This document shows positions 22,051 through 30,234 of a stretch of DNA of 36,755 nucleotides, in pieces. Under the pieces are notes generated by a model that worked only from the letters and a program-made list of their open reading frames with translations, was not told where the DNA came from and searched no databases. Origin of the DNA: Lentisphaeria bacterium (GTDB lineage Bacteria > Verrucomicrobiota > Lentisphaeria > Victivallales > JAADHT01); NCBI GenBank assembly GCA_015486135.1, contig WFSE01000022.1, positions 1-36,755 of the forward strand, given 5' to 3'. Each line of letters opens with the position of its first letter. Position 1 is the stretch's first letter. The position numbers were made by a program, and so were the translations under genes.

Positions 22051-23226
22051 ATGTCAAACCCTAAAGTTTCAATTATTACTCCAAGTTTCAATCAAGGAGA
22101 ATTTTTAGAGCAAACAATTAAAAGTGTTTTGGCTCAAGATTACGAAAATATTGAATACATAGTGATAGATGGCGGTTCGACCGATGACTCGGTTGATATT
22201 ATAAAGAAATACGAAAACTGCATAGATTATTGGGTCAGCGAAAAAGATGAGGGGCAATCACATGCGATTAACAAAGGATTTAAAAAAGCAACTGGCGAGA
22301 TTGTTGCTTGGTTAAATTCAGATGATTTATATTTCCCTTATGCAGTTTCGATTGCGGTTCAGCGTTTTAAGGAAAATTCGGACTTATCGCTTTTTTATGG
22401 AGATTGTGTATTCATTAATCGCTATGGTGGTTTTATCCGTTATTTTACGGAAGTGGAGCCATATAATCAATCACGTCTGCTTAACTACTCCGACTACATT
22501 ATGCAGCCTACCACTTTTTTTTCTATGAAAAAACTGAAAGAAGTAAAGTATTTGGATGAAACATTGCATTATGCCATGGATTGGGATTTGTGGTGTAAGC
22601 TGTGTAAGGTGGGAGCAGTACATTACGAAAAATCTGTTATTGCAGCTAACCGTGAATATGGTTCCACGAAAACAAATACGGGTGGATGGAGTAGGTTAAA
22701 AGAATTATTCAAACTACAGAGAAGGCATATGACGGGATTTTGGCCACATGCGTTCTTTGGCTTTGCAAGCACGGAGTTGCATCTGCGAAGTGAAAGAGCC
22801 AATAGCCCGATATTAAAAAAAATTATAAATTATGCTGCATGGTCGGTCGCAAAACTCTCTCCCTCGGCAGTGAATTACAACTATAAAGCAAATAGAGTGA
22901 AATATGGATTGATACCATATTCCTATGATATACCAAATGGCAAAGCTCAATTGTTCTTGCCAGCAGGAGGAGAATATACCCTAAGAATTACGTTTCCGGA
23001 CCTAGTCGACACAATAATTACGGTTGATCAAGAACGGATAGAGAATAATTATTACTTAATGGAGGTTAAAGATAGGATTGTTTCTTTAGAAATAGAATTT
23101 AAAAAATCGCATAGCAATGAATACTGCGCGGGAACTTTAAATAATATTGAATTATTAAGAGAAGAATGCAATAATAACGGCAAATGCAGTTCCGTTTCAA
23201 TCACCCCACCCCCTGAAAAAGGATGA
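22051..23226 (+). CDS. Family 2 glycosyltransferase
   Basis: A 391-residue protein whose first ~220 residues are a GT-A fold glycosyltransferase: VSIITPSFNQGEFLEQTIKSVLAQDYENIEYIVIDGGSTDDS, EKDEGQSHAINKGF and the metal/nucleotide-binding AWLNSDDLYF. The C-terminal ~120 residues contain beta-rich sequence that I do not recognise. It could start at 22030 (overlapping wzt by 11 bases) or 22051. Neither has a good ribosome binding site, and I prefer 22051 because it places MSNPKVSIITP at the N-terminus. It is the first gene of the AT-rich block. It probably adds a sugar to the exported glycan. Donor unknown. Confidence 0.88.
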   Translation: MSNPKVSIITPSFNQGEFLEQTIKSVLAQDYENIEYIVIDGGSTDDSVDIIKKYENCIDYWVSEKDEGQSHAINKGFKKATGEIVAWLNSDDLYFPYAVSIAVQRFKENSDLSLFYGDCVFINRYGGFIRYFTEVEPYNQSRLLNYSDYIMQPTTFFSMKKLKEVKYLDETLHYAMDWDLWCKLCKVGAVHYEKSVIAANREYGSTKTNTGGWSRLKELFKLQRRHMTGFWPHAFFGFASTELHLRSERANSPILKKIINYAAWSVAKLSPSAVNYNYKANRVKYGLIPYSYDIPNGKAQLFLPAGGEYTLRITFPDLVDTIITVDQERIENNYYLMEVKDRIVSLEIEFKKSHSNEYCAGTLNNIELLREECNNNGKCSSVSITPPPEKG

Positions 23227-23403
23227 TGTTTTTTCGACTTGGAGGTTTTCTAGCGCAAATAGGCATAAACACGAACTAACTGCATCATGACAAGGATTCA
23301 TCTCGTCGCAATTGAGAAAGAGAAAGAATGGAGTTGTATTAAGGCGGCAGGGCAGGCATAATGCTATAACGCTGCGTAAAAAACAGAGGCTTTCTTATTA
23401 ATT

Positions 23404-24234
23404 ATGAATATAGACATTAGATTGCTAAATGGGAGTAATTGCCGGATTCAAGTGCCATCGCCGGGAAATGCCCCTAGTTTTTTCGCATTTTCTTTGCATA
23501 AAGCAGGATCAACGCTTCTTTTTAACATGATTGAAGATGCAATGGCTGTTATTAATTTCCCGGTCATTAATCTGCCCAAAACTTTATTTGCTAATGGCGA
23601 ACATGAAGCCTGTGTTGATGCTTCTATAAATTCATTTTTTATAGAGAAGGGGTATGCCTACACGGGATGGCGTTTTTTTCCGTATTACTCGCAATTCGAC
23701 CATAACAAAGTTAAAAATATTTTATTAGTTCGTGATCCAAGGGATATACTAGTTTCACTATATTTTTCTGTACGCTATTCTCATGCATTACCCAGCTCTG
23801 GAATGATGGTTGATTGGTTGAATAGCCATAGAGCAAATGCCTTAAATCATAATATCGAGTCTTGGCTGTTTAGGGAGGTAGGCTACTCAGAGAGGGTATA
23901 TAAACATTTTCCAGAGCTAATCAACTATCATATTAACCAATACCAAGAGCTGTTACCTAATGCGAAAACAAAGATTTATAAATACGAGGATGTTGTTTTT
24001 AATAAAAGAGAGTGGTTGGCAGATATGCTCTTATATTTAAATTTCAACCTACCTGTAGATACAATCAATAAAATCGCTGACAAATATGATGTTTTCCCAG
24101 AAACAGAACTGCCAAGCGAGCATATTAGACAGGTTTTACCTGGAAATTACAAAAAACATCTAAATGACTCTACGATCAATCGTCTAAATGATTATTTTAG
24201 CGATATCCTTGATCGTTTTGGTTACAGTAAATAA
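23404..24234 (+). CDS. Sulfotransferase-family protein
   Basis: A 276-residue protein with the two PAPS-binding signatures of sulfotransferases: FAFSLHKAGSTLLFNMIEDAM (5'-phosphosulfate loop; Lys and Ser-Thr conserved) and NILLVRDPRDILVSLYFSVRYS (3'-phosphate-binding Arg and Ser). A conserved late segment, HIRQVLPGNYKKHL, resembles the family's RKGxxGxWK-type loop. There is no signal peptide or membrane segment, so it would act in the cytosol on a nucleotide- or lipid-linked glycan. No ribosome binding site is evident before ATG 23404. It is a paralogue of 29310-30230. The 177 bases upstream appear empty. Confidence 0.85.
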   Translation: MNIDIRLLNGSNCRIQVPSPGNAPSFFAFSLHKAGSTLLFNMIEDAMAVINFPVINLPKTLFANGEHEACVDASINSFFIEKGYAYTGWRFFPYYSQFDHNKVKNILLVRDPRDILVSLYFSVRYSHALPSSGMMVDWLNSHRANALNHNIESWLFREVGYSERVYKHFPELINYHINQYQELLPNAKTKIYKYEDVVFNKREWLADMLLYLNFNLPVDTINKIADKYDVFPETELPSEHIRQVLPGNYKKHLNDSTINRLNDYFSDILDRFGYSK

Positions 24235-24282
24235 ATAAAAATACGGGAAAGCAACTTAATCGAATTTTGAGGGAGTAACACC

Positions 24283-25854
24283 ATGGAAGCATCTCATGGA
24301 AAATATCAGTTTTATGCTCAAGAGGACGAATTTATCTTTGTTCAAAAAATTTCAAAATTTATATATAAAACCTTCGTAGACATAGGAGCAGAACAAGGGG
24401 CTTTTTCTCAGGTATGCATAGATGCTGGAATGAGCGGTGTCGCATTTGAGCCTTTGCCTAAACATTATGACGCTCTAGAAATGTATTTCCAGGATAAACC
24501 TCTTGACATTTACCCATGGGCTATAGATTCTGAAGACAGAAAAGCTCTTTTTCATATTGCTACTGATGAAGATGGCAATACGCTTGACTATTATCATTCC
24601 TTACAGAAAATTGAGAATGATAGCAGAATCCGTCATAATAAAACACTGGAGGTAACCTGTAGGTCGATTGCAAGCCTAGATAAGGAAAAGTTGCTGCCAG
24701 AATTAATTGGCATCTTAAAGATAGATACAGAAGGGAATGACCTAAGGGTATTGCGGGGAATCGGCGAGATAAGGCCTCTGATTATTATTTGTGAATTTTT
24801 TACGGAAGGGATTTATGCCGGCTGGAGCGACGCTCATCCCCGCAAGCTAATAGATTGCTTAAAACCCATAGGATATAGTCATTTCATTGCATTTATTCAC
24901 AATAAAAATAATGAAAAACTTAACAAAATAGATTCATTGCACTTTGCCCCTGAGGAGTGGGGGAATATTGTGTTTATCCATGACTCTATATACAATAAAG
25001 TTCAACCAGTTGTTTCAGAATATGACTCAGTTGATTATACGCCCCTAGTGGGGTATAGCTTGGAAAGTTTTTTGCTTGAACAGCTTAACAAGCAGAATGA
25101 AAATGGCATCCTCGTTGATGTAGGAGCGTTTAGGGGTGACTTTTCTCTCTTAATAAGCAAACACAACAGTATTATGAAATCAATTCTATTTGAACCTAAT
25201 CCAGTAAACCTAGGGCAACTGCATGCTCTTTTTTCGGATTCTGATAATTTTGACATTATTCCACATGCAGTTTCAAGTCATAGTGCGTCGGAATCGATTT
25301 TTAATATTAACGATGATCCTACTACTGGCTCTTTATTGCCTTATATTAAAAGCACTTCTCCTGTTGCTACTTTCAATGTAAATACTATTACGCTAGATGA
25401 ATGGTATCACAAACATAGTTTAGGGGAAAAGATAAGCCTTATAAAAATTGACACACAAGGAAGTGACCTGGAAGTGTTGAAAGGCGCTGAAGGCTTACTG
25501 TCATCACAACACCCCATGCTTGTTGTGGAGTTGATATGGATTAAGCTCTATATGCATCAGGCCCATCCTGTTGATATTTTCACCTATCTGCATTCCAATG
25601 GCTATTCATTGGCGGGGTTTTTCAATGAGCATTTGACATCGGATAATCGATTGGCATTTTCCGATGCTGTATTCATTCATGATGGCGGCGCTTCACCATT
25701 ACCTGATTTTGATTTCCATATTAAACCAGATGCCGCAAGCTTGCTGGAATCTAATGCTGAGCTGGCTAAGACATGCAAAGAAAGACTGGAGTTGATTGAA
25801 CGTATCCACAGGGAAGCAGCTATTCTGAGAAATGAATTGGAGAAATCCAAATAA
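24283..25854 (+). CDS. Tandem FkbM-family methyltransferase (two domains)
   Basis: A 523-residue protein with two successive SAM-dependent methyltransferase domains of the FkbM family. Domain 1 (about 25-190) has FVDIGAEQGAFSQVCIDAG (SAM motif I), VAFEPLPKHYDAL and GILKIDTEGNDLRVLRGI. Domain 2 (about 265-460) repeats the pattern with LVDVGAFRGDFSLLIS, ILFEPNPVNLGQL and SLIKIDTQGSDLEVLKGAEGLL. Both motif I glycines and acidic residues are kept, so both may be active. A charged helical tail (about 480-523) probably forms a coiled coil. FkbM enzymes O-methylate sugars, which fits glycan decoration here. GAGGGAG precedes ATG 24283. Confidence 0.88.
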   Translation: MEASHGKYQFYAQEDEFIFVQKISKFIYKTFVDIGAEQGAFSQVCIDAGMSGVAFEPLPKHYDALEMYFQDKPLDIYPWAIDSEDRKALFHIATDEDGNTLDYYHSLQKIENDSRIRHNKTLEVTCRSIASLDKEKLLPELIGILKIDTEGNDLRVLRGIGEIRPLIIICEFFTEGIYAGWSDAHPRKLIDCLKPIGYSHFIAFIHNKNNEKLNKIDSLHFAPEEWGNIVFIHDSIYNKVQPVVSEYDSVDYTPLVGYSLESFLLEQLNKQNENGILVDVGAFRGDFSLLISKHNSIMKSILFEPNPVNLGQLHALFSDSDNFDIIPHAVSSHSASESIFNINDDPTTGSLLPYIKSTSPVATFNVNTITLDEWYHKHSLGEKISLIKIDTQGSDLEVLKGAEGLLSSQHPMLVVELIWIKLYMHQAHPVDIFTYLHSNGYSLAGFFNEHLTSDNRLAFSDAVFIHDGGASPLPDFDFHIKPDAASLLESNAELAKTCKERLELIERIHREAAILRNELEKSK

Positions 25855-25883
25855 TTCAATAGTGAAAGATGAGGAATAACATT

Positions 25884-26624
25884 ATGGGGGCTGCGCATTT
25901 TAGCTTGAACTTGGGGTTGGTAGAGTTTTTGCAATCGAAAATTCCATTAACCGTCTTTGTCGAGACTGGGACCTTCAAGGGGGAAGCCCTGAAGACCGTG
26001 TCCGGGCATTTTCAATCCCTTTATTCTGTTGAATTCTCTCAGAAACTATACGAGAACGCCCAAAAGGCATTTTCCGGGAATAAAAATATTCACATATTCC
26101 AGGGGCATTCTCCAGATTTCATTAAGTTAAACCGATATCGCTGGAAAGGCTGTGGCACGCTATATTGGCTGGATGCGCACTGGTGTGATGCGACGGACAC
26201 CGCGGAAGGGAAAGCGCAATGCCCATTGTTGAATGAACTAGATGCTATTGAAAAATTGCCAGAAAATTCCATTATCCTGATTGATGATGCCAGGCTTTTT
26301 ACTGCTCCACCTCAAGGTGCGCATGACTTAAATCAATGGCCTGATTTCGATTCAATTATTGGTAAACTAAAATCTTTGAGTTCAAAGCATAAAATTTCAA
26401 TTCTAAATGATGTAATTGTATATCTCCCCGTCAAGATTTATCATGATTTTCTAATATTCGCACAACAACACAATGTGGATATTTTAACTATTTTCGACAA
26501 ATCCAAGGGATATGATGCCATGTTGAATCTTGCCAAGGAAAAGGAAGCCGTGATCCAGGAACAGGCACGTCAATTGAAAGAAAAAGAAGCGGTGATTCAA
26601 GCATTGGCGAACAGAACTATGTAA
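25884..26624 (+). CDS. SAM-methyltransferase-fold protein with repeat coiled-coil tail
   Basis: A 246-residue protein. TVFVETGTFKGEALKTVSGHFQSLYSVEFS has the shape of motif I and the acidic loop of a class I methyltransferase, followed by FQGHSPDFI, LYWLDAHWCD and SIILIDDARLF, a pattern seen in uncharacterised methyltransferase-like proteins of glycan clusters. GAGGA at 25871-25875, eight bases upstream, supports ATG 25884 over ATG 25869. The last ~32 residues contain KEKEAVIQ twice and are predicted to form a coiled coil. Substrate unknown. It may methylate or otherwise modify the glycan, or act as a non-catalytic partner. Confidence 0.7.
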   Translation: MGAAHFSLNLGLVEFLQSKIPLTVFVETGTFKGEALKTVSGHFQSLYSVEFSQKLYENAQKAFSGNKNIHIFQGHSPDFIKLNRYRWKGCGTLYWLDAHWCDATDTAEGKAQCPLLNELDAIEKLPENSIILIDDARLFTAPPQGAHDLNQWPDFDSIIGKLKSLSSKHKISILNDVIVYLPVKIYHDFLIFAQQHNVDILTIFDKSKGYDAMLNLAKEKEAVIQEQARQLKEKEAVIQALANRTM

Positions 26625-26660
26625 GGGAATGATGAAGAGAATACTTTCAAAAATAAAGCC

Positions 26661-28109
26661 ATGACGTTTACATCACTTACGTTTTTAATATTTTTAGCAA
26701 TTGTTTTTGCTGTATATTGGTTGCTCAAAGAAGCTCGCCAGCAAAATATTGCGCTAATCTTAGCTTCTTATCTTTTTTATGGTTGGTGGGATTGGCGTTT
26801 TTGCTTTTTAATGTTTTTCTCCTCGTTAGTTGATTATATAATTGGAATTTTACTCGGTGGAACTGAGAAAAAGAGAATTCGCATCCAATTATTGCTGATA
26901 AGTCTGGTTTGCAACCTAGGGCTATTAGGGTTCTTTAAGTATTTCAATTTTTTTTCCGATTCATTTGTTAAAATGGCAGCCTTAGTGGGATTAAAAGCTG
27001 ACCCTTTGCTGCTACAGATAATTCTACCTGTGGGAATTAGTTTTTATACCTTCCAAACCCTTAGCTACACTATTGATGTTTATCGAAGAAAATGCCCAAT
27101 ATGCCATGACCCTTTAGCCTTTTTTGCGTTTGTCAGCTTCTTCCCGCAACTTGTTGCAGGGCCAATCGAACGCGCAAGCCATCTCCTTCCACAAATGATT
27201 AATTCTCGCTCCTTTAATTATGCAAAAGCCGTTGACGGATCACGCCAAATTCTTTGGGGGTTTTTTAAAAAACTTGTTATTGCCGATGCCCTTGCGGGCA
27301 CGGTAAATAAATACTATTCGTCAGCCAGGATGCACTCAGGGCCGGTAATGCTATATGCAACATTTTGTTTTGCATTTCAAATTTATTGTGATTTTTCAGC
27401 ATATAGCGATATCGCAGTTGGCGCAGCTCGCTTGTTTGGCATAGATTTGATGCGCAACTTTGCATATCCATACTTTTCACGAAACATTTCGGATTTTTGG
27501 AGACGCTGGCATATTTCATTGTCAACATGGTTTCGCGATTATGTCTATATCCCATTAGGGGGAAGCCGCTGCACTAGGAGGAGAAGTATATTTAACTTAA
27601 TTGCGACATTCATCCTTAGTGGGTTATGGCATGGGGCGGCCTGGCATTTTGTTGCATGGGGAGCTATTAACGGAGTTGCAGTCGCCGCCTACAACCAATT
27701 TGTGCGACCAAAAGATAGAAAATTTACGGTTGGTTGGAGGAATTACATTACGGCTCCCCTCGCTATTGTGATCACTTTTGCGGTAATATTGATGTGTTGG
27801 GTGTTTTTTAGGGCGGAGGATATTCCTTCGGCTTGCAATATTATCTACAAAGTAGTTACCGGATTATTTTATCCTGCAGGTTGGACTAAGGTAATGAACC
27901 TTATTTCTCTTAAATTAGCTTTTTGGGTTGTTTTTCTTCTCTTTGTGATAATCGAGTTTATACAGCGTAGACAAACACACCCATTGGCACTTACCAATCG
28001 TATGCCACGAGCAGCACGTTGGATAATATATTGGACAATCCTATTTTTAATTTTCTTTATCGGCGCTACTCCATCAGAGTTGCAGACTTTTATTTATTTC
28101 CAATTCTAA
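26661..28109 (+). CDS. MBOAT-family O-acyltransferase (AlgI-like)
   Basis: A 482-residue polytopic membrane protein of the MBOAT family. Family marks are the start MTFTSLTFLIFLAIVFAVYWLL, ASYLFYGWWDWRF, GISFYTFQTLSYTIDVYR, FPQLVAGPIERASHLLPQM and the catalytic segment SGLWHGAAWHFVAWG with His324. RNISDFWRRWHISLSTWFRDYVYIPLGGSR is the conserved cytosolic loop. Such proteins move an acyl group, often acetyl, across the inner membrane for transfer to a periplasmic glycan by an SGNH-type partner, which is the next gene here. No strong ribosome binding site is visible. Confidence 0.93.
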   Translation: MTFTSLTFLIFLAIVFAVYWLLKEARQQNIALILASYLFYGWWDWRFCFLMFFSSLVDYIIGILLGGTEKKRIRIQLLLISLVCNLGLLGFFKYFNFFSDSFVKMAALVGLKADPLLLQIILPVGISFYTFQTLSYTIDVYRRKCPICHDPLAFFAFVSFFPQLVAGPIERASHLLPQMINSRSFNYAKAVDGSRQILWGFFKKLVIADALAGTVNKYYSSARMHSGPVMLYATFCFAFQIYCDFSAYSDIAVGAARLFGIDLMRNFAYPYFSRNISDFWRRWHISLSTWFRDYVYIPLGGSRCTRRRSIFNLIATFILSGLWHGAAWHFVAWGAINGVAVAAYNQFVRPKDRKFTVGWRNYITAPLAIVITFAVILMCWVFFRAEDIPSACNIIYKVVTGLFYPAGWTKVMNLISLKLAFWVVFLLFVIIEFIQRRQTHPLALTNRMPRAARWIIYWTILFLIFFIGATPSELQTFIYFQF

Positions 28110-28121
28110 GGAATCGCTTCT

Positions 28122-29279
28122 ATGCGAAAATACCTGCAGAATATAGCACTATTTTTCTCGGCATTCTTGATTATGCTGTTTTTGATATGCCCCCCCTTGC
28201 GCTATGATCCTAATGCGTATCTTGCTAGTTGCACAGATAAGTTAGATCGCTTAAGCAATAGTCAAAAGATAAAAGCACAGCGCCTAATCATACTTGGTGG
28301 CTCTGGGGCTGCCTTTAGCACTAATTCAGAACTTATTGGAAAGGAGTTGAGCTTATACCCCATAAACATGGGGCTTCATGGTGGATTAGGTTTAAGATGG
28401 GATTTAGAGTCTGCCCTGCCCTATATAAGGAAGGGGGACTTAATAGTGATTAGGGAAGAATATGCCAAATTCACAATGTCTTATGATCGAAATTCTCCCA
28501 ATAAATATGTTTATGCAACTTACATGATGGATTCACGCTGTTACTCCGGATCAAATATTAAAAGATATATGCTTCTTCTTGATAATTATTGGCTTGAATA
28601 TATTCGCTTTTTTCAAAGTCGCATTGCTCAATATCAAAAAATTTTATTATTAAAATCAAAAGTTAAAGTGAAAATGAAACGACTGTGGGAGATACGCTGT
28701 TTAAAGGCATTTCACCCATCTCCAAATTATAGTAGATTATATTTTTCATCTTCTGGAGATATAAATACGAATCGTACAAGAAGTGTTACTCTTAAAGAGA
28801 TGAAAACCCCTAGAATTTTTGAGCGATGGAATCCCACTTCTTTAAAAAAAAGTATAAATTTAATAAATCATTTTGCTGATTGTTGTAACAAAAAAGGGGC
28901 AAAAGTCGTACTTATGTATCCTCTTATTGCATGGAAAGCGCAATCTACTAATCAAAAACAAAAACATTTAAAAAATTTACATGAACTTAATGCATATTTG
29001 CGAAAACACCTAAGATTAGAAATCCTCAATACCCCTTGGTCCGCCTTGGCGCCACCTAGATATTTTTTTAACACGCAATATCATGCTAATAGCTTAGGGA
29101 TGAATATAGGTTCATATTTAGAAATGAAAGCTCTGAGGCATTTTGCAGCAGGGGGAAAAGCTGCCGTGGAGCAAGAGCCTCCGCCAAATTTTCTTGAAAA
29201 TTTCGAACAAAACTGGCGCAAAATTGAACTTGAAGTAGAAAAAAGTAGATTTAATCATAATCAAAAACTATCTCAATAA
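28122..29279 (+). CDS. SGNH-hydrolase-like acyl-transfer partner of the MBOAT protein
   Basis: A 385-residue protein with one N-terminal membrane anchor (IALFFSAFLIMLFLICPP) and a periplasmic domain that fits an SGNH/GDSL fold. LIILGGSGAAFSTNSELI carries the block I nucleophile Ser. PINMGLHGGLGLRWDLE has the Gly of block II or III. FFNTQYHANSLGMNI near residue 305 has the His of the last block, although the usual Asp three residues before it is not obvious. AAGGA nine bases before the ATG and a 12-base gap after the MBOAT gene suggest an AlgI/AlgJ-like pair. I infer O-acylation of the glycan. Confidence 0.65.
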   Translation: MRKYLQNIALFFSAFLIMLFLICPPLRYDPNAYLASCTDKLDRLSNSQKIKAQRLIILGGSGAAFSTNSELIGKELSLYPINMGLHGGLGLRWDLESALPYIRKGDLIVIREEYAKFTMSYDRNSPNKYVYATYMMDSRCYSGSNIKRYMLLLDNYWLEYIRFFQSRIAQYQKILLLKSKVKVKMKRLWEIRCLKAFHPSPNYSRLYFSSSGDINTNRTRSVTLKEMKTPRIFERWNPTSLKKSINLINHFADCCNKKGAKVVLMYPLIAWKAQSTNQKQKHLKNLHELNAYLRKHLRLEILNTPWSALAPPRYFFNTQYHANSLGMNIGSYLEMKALRHFAAGGKAAVEQEPPPNFLENFEQNWRKIELEVEKSRFNHNQKLSQ

Positions 29280-29309
29280 TATAGTTGGGAACATAGGGGC
29301 CAGGTCAAT

Positions 29310-30230
29310 ATGGGCTTCAAATTAACGTCAACCATGAATCAGGAGTTTGAATATGAGGTGCCTACACCTTCTTCGATTCAGAGTTTTTTCCCTTTTGCGC
29401 TTCCCAAGTCGGGTAGTACGCTTCTTTTTAATATGCTAACAGAAATATGCCATAATGCAGACATCTCAATTATAGATATTCCATCATTCGCATTTACAAA
29501 AGGAGTTCGTCCTAGATTTCTTACTTCATCAATAGATCAAATCTTATATAGCAATGGATATGCATATTTGGGCTGGCGATATTTTCCTTCTCAAAGTAAT
29601 TTTGATTTTTCAAAGGTTAAATGCAGCTTGTTAGTGCGAGACCCGCGGGATATGCTTGTGTCTCTATACTTTTCGCGGGCATTTTCACATAACGCCCCTA
29701 AGGGGGAAGAGGAGCAGGTATTGCAAAATAGGAAATCAATCCAGGCATATGACATAAATGATTGGGTCATGAAAACCGCATCAAACACTAAATCTCTGTT
29801 TGAGGCTTATGATGAAAATCTACAAAATAAATTACTAAAAATATACCGCTATGAGGATGTGATTTTTAGAAAGGAAAAATGGTTGCAAGATATTTGTAAA
29901 TACTTCAATATTGAAGTTTCCAAGAGAGCGCTAAAAGCAATAGCAAGGCGGCATGACATACGCCCCACCAGAGAGGATCCTAATGCACATATTCGCTCTG
30001 TGACCCCTGGCAATTATAAAAAACACTTATCTGAAGAAACAATTAATTTTCTCAATCAGGAATTTGCTGAGATTTTGTTGTGCTTTAACTATGTAAAAGA
30101 AGCAAGTGGAGATGAGCCTATATCGTTTTACACCCCAGAAGCAGAGCTGACGAAAGAACAGAAAATGGATGGTAGTCCTATCACGCCTAAGGGATTTATT
30201 GGAAAAATCATAAAAAAATTAGTTGGTTAA
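29310..30230 (+). CDS. Sulfotransferase-family protein, paralogue of 23404-24234
   Basis: A 306-residue protein closely patterned on the first sulfotransferase: FPFALPKSGSTLLFNMLTEIC (5' loop), NGYAYLGWRYFPSQSNFDFSKVKCSLLVRDPRDMLVSLYFSRAFS (3' loop) and HIRSVTPGNYKKHLSEETINFLNQEF. It is longer by a C-terminal ~30 residues ending in a basic FIGKIIKKLVG amphipathic helix that might touch the membrane. The paralogues flank the methyltransferase and acyltransferase genes, which points to duplication and separate acceptor positions. It is predicted to transfer sulfate from PAPS to a glycan in the cytosol. Confidence 0.85.
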   Translation: MGFKLTSTMNQEFEYEVPTPSSIQSFFPFALPKSGSTLLFNMLTEICHNADISIIDIPSFAFTKGVRPRFLTSSIDQILYSNGYAYLGWRYFPSQSNFDFSKVKCSLLVRDPRDMLVSLYFSRAFSHNAPKGEEEQVLQNRKSIQAYDINDWVMKTASNTKSLFEAYDENLQNKLLKIYRYEDVIFRKEKWLQDICKYFNIEVSKRALKAIARRHDIRPTREDPNAHIRSVTPGNYKKHLSEETINFLNQEFAEILLCFNYVKEASGDEPISFYTPEAELTKEQKMDGSPITPKGFIGKIIKKLVG

Positions 30231-30234
30231 ATCT

